In this document: piece by piece, positions 7,976 to 15,600 of the stretch
How positions within the stretch are numbered: the first letter of the stretch is position 1
How the letters are laid out: each line of letters starts with the position of its first letter
Assembly (NCBI GenBank): GCA_007376805.1
Contig: VMGX01000002.1
Location: forward strand, 1 to 44,736
Source: Parcubacteria group bacterium Athens0714_16
Lineage (GTDB): Bacteria; Patescibacteriota; Minisyncoccia; Phycocordibacterales; 21-14-all-36-13
Length of the DNA: 44,736 nt
Reading direction: 5' to 3'
Notes under the pieces: model-generated
Seen by the model: only the letters and a program-made list of their open reading frames with translations
Database searches by the model: none
Told to the model about the DNA's origin: nothing
Position numbers and translations under genes: made by a program

Positions 7976-8100
7976 GGGAGGAATTTTTTGTTTGCTAAAG
8001 CAAACCACGCGTTTTTTGTGGACAAAAAACGGTTCGATTCCTCTGACCTAAAAATAAAAAACCAGACAAAACTGGTTTCTTATTTTTTGGTGCCCCCACG
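7976..8100 (-). repeat. tRNA-Arg-linked repeat, copy 2 (starts in the tRNA-Arg 3' end)
   Basis: Minus strand GGCACCAAAAAATAAGAAACCAGTTTTGTCTGGTTTTTTATTTTTAGGTCAGAGGAATCGAACCGTTTTTTGTCCACAAAAAACGCGTGGTTTGCTTTAGCAAAC. Confidence 0.85.
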
Positions 8101-8162
8101 AGGAATCGAACCTCGATCTTGAACTCCGCAAGCTCATGTTTTATCCATTAAACTATGAGGAC
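8088..8162 (-). tRNA. tRNA-Arg(GCG), CCA encoded
   Basis: Minus strand GTCCTCATAGTTTAATGGATAAAACATGAGCTTGCGGAGTTCAAGATCGAGGTTCGATTCCTCGTGGGGGCACCA; loop TTGCGGA. Confidence 0.9.
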
Positions 8163-8227
8163 AACAATTAAAATATATACCAAATATCACACTAAGAGAA
8201 GCTGAAAAAATATATTATACTTATTTA

Positions 8228-9835
8228 ATGACCCAAGACGAAGCGCTTTCAATATTAAAAACCGGTGCCAATGTTTTTCTCACAGGAGAACCGGGCTCTG
8301 GAAAAACCTACACGATAAATAAATATATCGCATATTTACGCGAGCATAAAATCGAACATGCAATCACCGCGTCCACGGGCATTGCAGCAACACACATCGG
8401 TGGAATGACGATACATTCTTGGAGTGGTATTGGTATTAAAGAAAAATTGACTAAATATGATTTAGATAAAATTGCAACAAGTGAATATATCAATCGCCGT
8501 GTGCGAAAAACAAAAATTCTAATTATTGATGAAATTTCAATGCTCCGTGCGGGCACACTTTCAATGGTGGAGGCAGTGTGTAGAGAAATAAAACAAATAA
8601 ATGAACCGTTCGGTGGTATTCAGGTTGTATTTGCTGGAGATTTTTTTCAGCTTCCACCAATCGAAAAAAGAAGTGCTGAACCAAAACAAACAGATCTTTT
8701 ATTAGAAGAAAAAATTCCTTGTTTTTCATACGAATCAAGCGCGTGGGCACATTTGCGTCCAATGATTTGTTACATATCAGAACAGCACCGACAAGATGAC
8801 GCAGAGTTTCTCGCATTCTTGCTTGCTATTCGTCGTAACGCTTTGGAAGACAAACATCGTAAATATCTAAAGTCACGTTATGTGTCGGATACAAATTTCC
8901 CAGAAAATATCACTAAGCTTTTTTCACACAATCTGGATGTGGATAGGGTAAATGATGGAATGTTAGAAAAAATAAAAGAAAGCAGTAAAAAATTTGAAAT
9001 GGATTCTATTGGGTCGCCCAATCTCGTTACTACTCTCAAAAAAGGATGCCTTTCCCCAGAAATTTTAATTTTAAAAAAGGGTGCAATTGTTATGTGTACA
9101 AAAAATAATCTGAAAGAAAAATTTGTAAACGGCACGCTGGGAACGGTCGTGGATTTTGATTCTATTACAAACTACCCAATCATTAAAACAAGAAATGGAA
9201 AAAATTTATTAATCACCCCGATGGATTGGGGTGTGGAAGAAAACGGAAAGATCAAAGCAAAAATTACACAGATTCCACTTCGTTTAGCGTGGGCAATAAC
9301 TGTACACAAAAGCCAAGGCATGAGTATGGACGCCGCGGTAATGGATTTGTCATCTGTGTTTGAATACGGGCAAGGATATGTAGCACTTTCTCGAGTTCGT
9401 CGCATGGATGGACTTTATCTTTTGGGGTGCAACGAAAAAGCGTTGCAAGTACATCCACAAATTTTAGAGCAAGATAATGTTTTCCGAACAGAATCAGAAC
9501 GAGCACAAGAAATTTTTAATACACTTCCTAAAAAAGAAATGCGAGAAATGCATAAAAATTTTATCATTGCCTTAGGTGGTAAATGGAGAGACCCAAAAAA
9601 ACACGAGCTCTCTGACTTGGAAGTCGAGCTTCCGAGTTCATCAACCGGACGACTAGAACAGATTCGCACAAAACATAAAAATGCTTACAGAAAATGGACA
9701 CCAGAAGAAGAGGTAAAGATTGTGTCACAATTTAAAAATGGAAAATCTATTGAAAAAATTTCTTCATTGTCTGGACGACAAGTTGGGGGTATTCGTGCAC
9801 GACTTATAAAACTCGGACTTATTGAAGAAAAATAA
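8228..9835 (+). CDS. PIF1/RecD-like ATP-dependent DNA helicase with C-terminal HTH-like region
   Basis: VFLTGEPGSGKTYTIN, LIIDEISML, GGIQVVFAGDFFQLPP, AITVHKSQGMSMD, YVALSRVRR. Confidence 0.92.
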   Translation: MTQDEALSILKTGANVFLTGEPGSGKTYTINKYIAYLREHKIEHAITASTGIAATHIGGMTIHSWSGIGIKEKLTKYDLDKIATSEYINRRVRKTKILIIDEISMLRAGTLSMVEAVCREIKQINEPFGGIQVVFAGDFFQLPPIEKRSAEPKQTDLLLEEKIPCFSYESSAWAHLRPMICYISEQHRQDDAEFLAFLLAIRRNALEDKHRKYLKSRYVSDTNFPENITKLFSHNLDVDRVNDGMLEKIKESSKKFEMDSIGSPNLVTTLKKGCLSPEILILKKGAIVMCTKNNLKEKFVNGTLGTVVDFDSITNYPIIKTRNGKNLLITPMDWGVEENGKIKAKITQIPLRLAWAITVHKSQGMSMDAAVMDLSSVFEYGQGYVALSRVRRMDGLYLLGCNEKALQVHPQILEQDNVFRTESERAQEIFNTLPKKEMREMHKNFIIALGGKWRDPKKHELSDLEVELPSSSTGRLEQIRTKHKNAYRKWTPEEEVKIVSQFKNGKSIEKISSLSGRQVGGIRARLIKLGLIEEK

Positions 9836-9836
9836 A

Positions 9837-9870
9837 AAAATCTCTTAGTTTTTAAACTAAGAGATTTTCA
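9837..9870. terminator. Bidirectional terminator between convergent genes
   Basis: AAATCTCTTAGTttttaaACTAAGAGATTTT. Confidence 0.85.
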
Positions 9871-10114
9871 TTTTTGTAATTCTAGATTTTTTTCTTGAGG
9901 CTGCGTTTTTCTTTATAACTCCCCTTTTTGCTGCCTTATCTATTTCTTTATAAACACTTGGAAGAAGTTTTTCTGCTTCTTTTGTCTTTTTTTCGGCTAT
10001 AAGTTTCTTATATTCTTTAACAACAAACTTCATTTTATTTTTTCTCTCAAGATTAAAAACCTTCTTCCTTAGAGAACCTCTCAACGCTTTTTTTGCTGAT
10101 GATGTAATTGGCAC
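9857..10114 (-). CDS. rpsT: 30S ribosomal protein S20 (GTG start)
   Basis: MPITSSAKKALRGSLRKKVFNLERK...GVIKKNAASRKKSRI. Confidence 0.92.
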   Translation of the reverse strand: MPITSSAKKALRGSLRKKVFNLERKNKMKFVVKEYKKLIAEKKTKEAEKLLPSVYKEIDKAAKRGVIKKNAASRKKSRITKMKIS

Positions 10115-10195
10115 AGTATTATTAGATTAATTATTCTTAACCATTTCATAGTATCAGAGAATTATGATTGTTTCAAGCCCAAAAACTCACCTGGA

Positions 10196-10303
10196 TGTAA
10201 AATATAAATCTCTCAACCCGAGGATAATCCGCCTTGGGCGGAAAAATGTAAAATTATAATGCAAAGTTATAAAATGATTTTGACATTTTTAACTGTCACT
10301 TTT
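10196..10303. repeat. ORF-less derivative of the four-helix-bundle element (A'')
   Basis: TGTAAAATATAAATCTC...AATGCAAAGTTATAAAAT-GATTTTGACATTTTTAACTGTCA, shared with 39659-39782 and the ends of 38502-38945. Confidence 0.7.
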
Positions 10304-10510
10304 CCCGCCCGCCATCGTCTAGTGCACAATTATATGCGTCACATAAATAATATTGACAATATGCCACATTGCCCAGGTTACAATCATTACTACTCTGGCA
10401 TTGGCGGGCAGGCATTTTGAATTTTTAACTTTGAATTTAAGTAAAATCAAACTCTTTGGTGTCACCGAATAATGCTTCATAATTTACTCCAAATGGGCTA
10501 ATATTAAAGT

Positions 10511-11077
10511 ATGATTTCACAAATAAAAGGAAAATTGTCTTATAAAGGAACCGGATGTGCAATTGTTGATGTGTCTGGGGTTGGTTATAAAATACATACA
10601 ACGCTTGATGAAGTGCTTGATATGAGAGAAGGAGACGATGTAAATTTTTGGACACATCTTGTTGTTAAAGAAAATGCTTTGGATATATACGGATTCAGAA
10701 ATATGGAAAATTTAGATTTTTTTAAGCTCCTAATAGGAGTTTCTGGGATCGGGCCAAAATCTGCAATGAATATATTAACTATTGTTGGCGTTGAAACACT
10801 CGTTTCCGCAATAACTTCTGGTGATATTTCATATTTAACAAAGGTGTCTGGAATAGGAACAAAGAATGCACAAAAAATTATTATTGAACTAAAAGATAAG
10901 GTTGAAGAAAGAGTTGGCGACACGATTGGACTTAAGAAAGAAGATGTTGATGTTGTAGAAGCGCTTAAGTCGTTGGGCTACACATCTAAAGATGCGCGTG
11001 AGTCATTGAGAGGGGTGGACGAAAATGCAACAACGAGTGAAAAAATAAAAAGCGCCCTAAAAAGTTTGAATAAATAA
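10511..11077 (+). CDS. ruvA: Holliday junction branch migration protein RuvA
   Basis: GVSGIGPKSAMNIL, VSGIGTKNAQKIIIELKDK, C-terminal UBA-like domain. Confidence 0.95.
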   Translation: MISQIKGKLSYKGTGCAIVDVSGVGYKIHTTLDEVLDMREGDDVNFWTHLVVKENALDIYGFRNMENLDFFKLLIGVSGIGPKSAMNILTIVGVETLVSAITSGDISYLTKVSGIGTKNAQKIIIELKDKVEERVGDTIGLKKEDVDVVEALKSLGYTSKDARESLRGVDENATTSEKIKSALKSLNK

Positions 11078-11082
11078 ACAAC

Positions 11083-12351
11083 ATGTTAGACAACGTTTTA
11101 TACAAAATAAAAAAAATTCTTCCAATGAAATTATTTCGTTTATTACAACCGGTCTATCATTATGTTCTCTCGTTTGTTGCAGCATTCATATATGGATTTC
11201 CATCAAACAAAATCAATGTGGTTGGTGTAACAGGAACAAAGGGAAAAACCAGCACCATAGAAATAATAAGTGCCCTACTAGAGGAAGCCGGACTAAAAAC
11301 AGCTCTTGCCGGAACCCTGAGATTTAAAATCGGAAACGAAACACAAAAAAATAATTACAAAATGACAATGCCTGGAAGATTTTTTGTGCAAAGATTTTTA
11401 AAAAAAGCAGTGAGAGCAAAATGTAATTATGCTTTGTTGGAAGTAACATCCCAGGGAGTTGCACAATACAGGCATAAGTTTATAAATTTCGATACAGTAA
11501 TTTTTACAAATCTTTCACCAGAACATATTGAATATCACGGCTCCTACGAAAAATATTTGGAAGCAAAATTGAAAATAGCAAAAGCGCTTGAAAAATCTAA
11601 GAAAAAAAGAAAAATAATAATATCAAATACAGACGATAAAGAAGGATATAAATTTTTAAATATTAATGTTGAAGAAAAATATCCCTATTCAATAAAAGAT
11701 GCCGAACCTTTTGTTATAAAAAAGGATGGATTAGTAATGACAATCGGGGACTTAAAAGTTGAACCTAAACTTTCTGGAGAATTTAATCTATATAACATAA
11801 TCGCGGCTGTAAAATTTGCAAAGACACAAAAAATTAACGAAAACATAATAAAATATGCGCTGGAAAAATTTTCCGGGATCCGGGGGCGGTTAGAAAAAAT
11901 AGAAGAGGGGCAAGATTTTACCGTAATAGTTGATTATGCACATACACCAGACTCTCTTGAAAAGGTTTACGAAGTATTTCAGTCCTCAAAAAAAATATGT
12001 GTCCTCGGGAACACTGGTGGCGGTAGAGATAAATGGAAAAGAAAAGAAATGGCAAAAATTGCAAAAAGACACTGCTCACAAATAATTTTAACAAACGAGG
12101 ACCCTTACGATGAAAATCCGCTGGAAATCGTTGGTGAAATGAAAAAAGAAATTGGAGATTCAAATTGTCATGTAATTATAGACAGAAGAGATGCAATAAA
12201 AAAGGCGCTTGGGTTTGCAACCACAGGTGATGCGGTTTTAATTACAGGAAAAGGAACAGACCCATACATTATGGGAGCAAATAATACAAAAATTTCCTGG
12301 GATGATGCCACTGTAGTAAAAGAAGAATTAAAAAAGATTTTAATAAAATAA
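11083..12351 (+). CDS. murE: MurE-like UDP-MurNAc-peptide ligase lacking the canonical N-terminal domain
   Basis: VGVTGTKGKTSTIEII, EVTSQGVAQYRH, LSPEHIEYHGSYEKYLEAK, VIVDYAHTPDSLE, GNTGGGRDKWKRKEM. Confidence 0.85.
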   Translation: MLDNVLYKIKKILPMKLFRLLQPVYHYVLSFVAAFIYGFPSNKINVVGVTGTKGKTSTIEIISALLEEAGLKTALAGTLRFKIGNETQKNNYKMTMPGRFFVQRFLKKAVRAKCNYALLEVTSQGVAQYRHKFINFDTVIFTNLSPEHIEYHGSYEKYLEAKLKIAKALEKSKKKRKIIISNTDDKEGYKFLNINVEEKYPYSIKDAEPFVIKKDGLVMTIGDLKVEPKLSGEFNLYNIIAAVKFAKTQKINENIIKYALEKFSGIRGRLEKIEEGQDFTVIVDYAHTPDSLEKVYEVFQSSKKICVLGNTGGGRDKWKRKEMAKIAKRHCSQIILTNEDPYDENPLEIVGEMKKEIGDSNCHVIIDRRDAIKKALGFATTGDAVLITGKGTDPYIMGANNTKISWDDATVVKEELKKILIK

Positions 12352-12369
12352 ATTTGGTATAATAAAAAC

Positions 12370-13443
12370 ATGGACGCACTAAAAAATTTTACTTGGTTTT
12401 TCGTAATATTATTAGCACTCGGAGTAATTTGGTTTTTATCTGGTGGACAAGATAGAGCTTCTTCAAAGAATCCTTTTATACACGCACCAAATACCGCGGA
12501 TTCGGGAGAAACATATAAGGTGGGTCTCTTTCCAAATTCACCAACAAACAACACTGCAACACAAAAAGAACAGGTTGAAGCAAAAACAAATTTTATTTCC
12601 TTTGGAGAAACCTATGGAACTGGTTTCTTTTCTGTGGGAAGGGGTAGCGCCTCAACAAACACAACGGAAGAACAACAGGGCACAATTCAAGAACAACTAA
12701 AAACAATAGGAGATGAGACGGCAAAAGTAAAAGACGAACTTCAAAAAGCACAGGAAATGGCTAGCGCGTCTGAATATTCAGATTTAATTACTTTCTCCAA
12801 AGGTACAGCAACCGCAACCACTCCAGACAAAGAATATGTACAGATAGTGCTTTCAAAAAAAGCACCAAACAAAGTGATAATCACCGGCTGGGAATTAAAA
12901 AGTGCAATTTCTGGTGTATCTATAAAAATAGGAGAGGCCACTTGGTTACCAAGACTGGGAGCTTCAAATACAAAAAATACCATCGTCCTATCCCCGGGAG
13001 ATAAGGCCGTTATATCCACGGGCCGTTCCCCTATTGGTGTTTCTTTTAAAATAAATATTTGTTCTGGATATCTAACACAGTTCCAAACCTTTTATCCAAT
13101 AATTAAATCGGAGTGTCCTGATCCATATAGTGAAATAGAAGAACAATATCTTGCTGGACCAAATGCTTATAATGATGCCTGTTTAAATTTTATAGATGGG
13201 ATTAGAAAATGTACCATTAGCACAGGACAACTTCCTCTTGGTATGCAATCACAGTGTCAGGACTTTGTAACAAAAAAAATAAATTACAATGCCTGCATTG
13301 ATAAACACAGAAATGACGAGAGTTTTTATAGTGGAGAATGGAGAATTTATTTGTCCCGTGACACAGAATTATGGAAAGCAAAAAGAGAAATCATAAAATT
13401 AATTGATGGAGCTGGAAAAACAGTTGGAACAATAATATACTAA
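12370..13443 (+). CDS. Hypothetical secreted or membrane-anchored protein
   Basis: N-terminal TM (WFFVILLALGVIWFL), low-complexity linker, Cys-containing extracellular domain. Confidence 0.7.
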   Translation: MDALKNFTWFFVILLALGVIWFLSGGQDRASSKNPFIHAPNTADSGETYKVGLFPNSPTNNTATQKEQVEAKTNFISFGETYGTGFFSVGRGSASTNTTEEQQGTIQEQLKTIGDETAKVKDELQKAQEMASASEYSDLITFSKGTATATTPDKEYVQIVLSKKAPNKVIITGWELKSAISGVSIKIGEATWLPRLGASNTKNTIVLSPGDKAVISTGRSPIGVSFKINICSGYLTQFQTFYPIIKSECPDPYSEIEEQYLAGPNAYNDACLNFIDGIRKCTISTGQLPLGMQSQCQDFVTKKINYNACIDKHRNDESFYSGEWRIYLSRDTELWKAKREIIKLIDGAGKTVGTIIY

Positions 13444-13530
13444 ATTCAAAAGCCCTCCCAGGGCTTTTGAATCCATAATGTTTTTTGTGTTGTGCCCTGG
13501 GAGGGCTTTTGAATCCACAACATTTTTAAT
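13441..13530 (+). repeat. Stop-codon-proximal hairpin repeat, two units
   Basis: AAATTCAAAAGCCCtcccaGGGCTTTTGAATCCATAATGTT then GCCCTGGGAGGGCTTTTGAATCCACAACATT. Confidence 0.85.
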
Positions 13531-13539
13531 AAAAATAAA

Positions 13540-13563
13540 AAACCCCGATTTGAATCGGGGTTT
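13540..13563 (-). terminator. Rho-independent terminator
   Basis: AAACCCCGATTtgAATCGGGGTTT. Confidence 0.8.
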
Positions 13564-13568
13564 AACTT

Positions 13569-14129
13569 TTATGCGGCGAGAAGAATTGTAATCTTCTCTA
13601 AAATTCCATCCGTGTGGGATTTCACAAATATTCCAGCTTGGTAGTCGTTAAGACAATACCAAGTTGTTACTGGATTTTTTGGATCTTTGGAAATATCCAC
13701 CCTAAATTCTTTTTTCAACTCGTCCTGTTTGCTAAGCCAATAACTAGCCGGCTTAGTCCATATTCCAAAAACATCTCCCAAAAAGACATCGGCCGCTGTT
13801 ACCTCTTGTCCTTTTTTTGTCTGGTTCATGCCGTATGGAGACCTTCCCGCATTATTAATATGTTTTTGAAGAATTTCCAAAGCTCCAATCGTTTCAGTCA
13901 ACTGACCATAATTTTTGGCCTGTAGAACTGAGAGTGTTTGACTAAAGCCTCCAGAATCCTGAACGGGGGATATGACTTGAAACAAGCGAACTATTGCTTC
14001 AACTTTGTTATCCATTGCTTCGATGGATAACATCTGTTTCTGCAATTCTTCCAGCGTTGGAAGAATTTTTTTCAAATCTTTTTTGGGAGATTTGAAAAGA
14101 GATTTCAAAAACGCGATGAATTTTTTCAC
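13569..14129 (-). CDS. Hypothetical protein (GTG start, strong SD)
   Basis: AGGAGGATGTAGTGAAAAAATTC; own terminator. Confidence 0.65.
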   Translation of the reverse strand: MKKFIAFLKSLFKSPKKDLKKILPTLEELQKQMLSIEAMDNKVEAIVRLFQVISPVQDSGGFSQTLSVLQAKNYGQLTETIGALEILQKHINNAGRSPYGMNQTKKGQEVTAADVFLGDVFGIWTKPASYWLSKQDELKKEFRVDISKDPKNPVTTWYCLNDYQAGIFVKSHTDGILEKITILLAA

Positions 14130-14260
14130 TACATCCTCCTGGATTTGTTAAAGAAATAAATAGCATATCTCAACTATTTTCTGTTATGTATAATAGCACA
14201 ATCCATTTAAAAAGTCAAGCATCTACTTAATACCCCCTGAATATGGCTCTACAAAGCCAA

Positions 14261-14737
14261 TCAAACACCAAGAATCCTAAATAAGACAACCCCCGCAGAA
14301 ACAGAGACATTTAATGACTCCTTTTTCCCTTTCATTGGTATCTCTGTAATAACATCACATTTATCTAAAATTGATTTTGATATTCCTTTCACTTCGTTAC
14401 CAAAAATAAAAACCGTTGAAGAATTTGTTTTTATTTTTTTATAATCAACAGATTTCTTTGATTGTTCTACTCCAATTATTAAAAAGTCGTCTTTCTTCAG
14501 TTTTTTGATAAGAGTACTAATACTTTTTACCTTTTTCCATTCAATGTTTTTTTCAGCACCAAGTGCTGTTTTTGAAATTTCATTTACATCTCTACCAAAT
14601 CTATCAACCGGAGCGGGGGTATAACCAGTCAAAAATATTTTTGAGACACCAACTGCGTCAGCCGTTCTAAAAATAGAACCAACGTTATGATTACTTCTTA
14701 TGTCGTGAAGAATTAGATAGACCTTAAAATTTTTCAT
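14261..14737 (-). CDS. TrmH/SpoU family RNA 2'-O-methyltransferase
   Basis: LHDIRSNHNVGSIFRTADAVGV, FIFGNEVKGIS, IPMKGKKESLNVSVSAGVVLF. Confidence 0.92.
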   Translation of the reverse strand: MKNFKVYLILHDIRSNHNVGSIFRTADAVGVSKIFLTGYTPAPVDRFGRDVNEISKTALGAEKNIEWKKVKSISTLIKKLKKDDFLIIGVEQSKKSVDYKKIKTNSSTVFIFGNEVKGISKSILDKCDVITEIPMKGKKESLNVSVSAGVVLFRILGV

Positions 14738-14739
14738 TG

Positions 14740-14812
14740 TCCGCTCGGCAGGACTCGAACCTGCGACCGTCTGCTTAAAAGGCAGCTACTCTACCAGCTG
14801 AGTTACGAGCGG
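14740..14812 (-). tRNA. tRNA-Lys(UUU), CCA not encoded
   Basis: CCGCTCG...CGAGCGG acceptor stem, CTGCCTTTTAAGCAG anticodon arm, CGCAGGTTCGAGTCCTGCG. Confidence 0.95.
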
Positions 14813-14860
14813 ATATTACAAAATAAAAATATAACAGAAAAATAAATCTTTTTCAATTTT

Positions 14861-15580
14861 TTAAATGTCCAACAAAAACTTTTCTATTTCTAAACTCATG
14901 TCCTCGACAATACCTCTTCTCATGTCATGATAAATGGAAACGAGCTGGGAAGACATTTTTTTCAATTCATTTTCAGAATAATTTTTACAAAACTCTTTTG
15001 CTTTTTTAAAAACAAATGGATTCAAATCTGCTTCAACACCACTCTTTGATGAATTTGCTAAAAGCATTGTTTTAATCTGCCAAAACAATATTCCATGTAT
15101 CTCTTCTGGCACAAGTCCTTCTTTCAAAACTTTTTGATATTCTGCCCAAGCGCTCTTTTTATCTCTTCTACCCAAAGCATCTGTTAAAGAAAACGGTTTG
15201 GCCCTTTCTTTTTCTTTTTTTATAACACCAGAGAACTCCTGTATTTTTTGTGCGCACTTTTCTATTTTTGTAAGTGTTTTTTTATCAACTTTTTCTTCTA
15301 ATAAAATAAAAATGTTGTCTGATTCTACGATTTTTTTGATTTTATCTAAAACAAATTCTTTTATTTCTTCCTTCTCAAAAATTTTATCTAAAAAAATTAT
15401 ATATTTGTTTTCAAAAAGGCCCATTCCGCCCAAACCTTCTTCTACTATTTTCTCCTCAAAATTTTCACCATTTAATTTAAATAAATTCGAGTTTGGTTTT
15501 TTTGTAACAAGAATATTCAGAAGGTCTTTCGCCTTTGCTCTAGCTTTTTTAAAATCTTCTCCGTAAATAAAATAAAGCAT
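14861..15580 (-). CDS. holA: DNA polymerase III delta subunit-like protein
   Basis: MLYFIYGEDFKKARAKAKDLL... ; LFWQIKTMLLAN; preferred start MLYFIYGEDF at 15580. Confidence 0.75.
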   Translation of the reverse strand: MLYFIYGEDFKKARAKAKDLLNILVTKKPNSNLFKLNGENFEEKIVEEGLGGMGLFENKYIIFLDKIFEKEEIKEFVLDKIKKIVESDNIFILLEEKVDKKTLTKIEKCAQKIQEFSGVIKKEKERAKPFSLTDALGRRDKKSAWAEYQKVLKEGLVPEEIHGILFWQIKTMLLANSSKSGVEADLNPFVFKKAKEFCKNYSENELKKMSSQLVSIYHDMRRGIVEDMSLEIEKFLLDI

Positions 15581-15600
15581 AATAATTTTTTTGAAAATTG

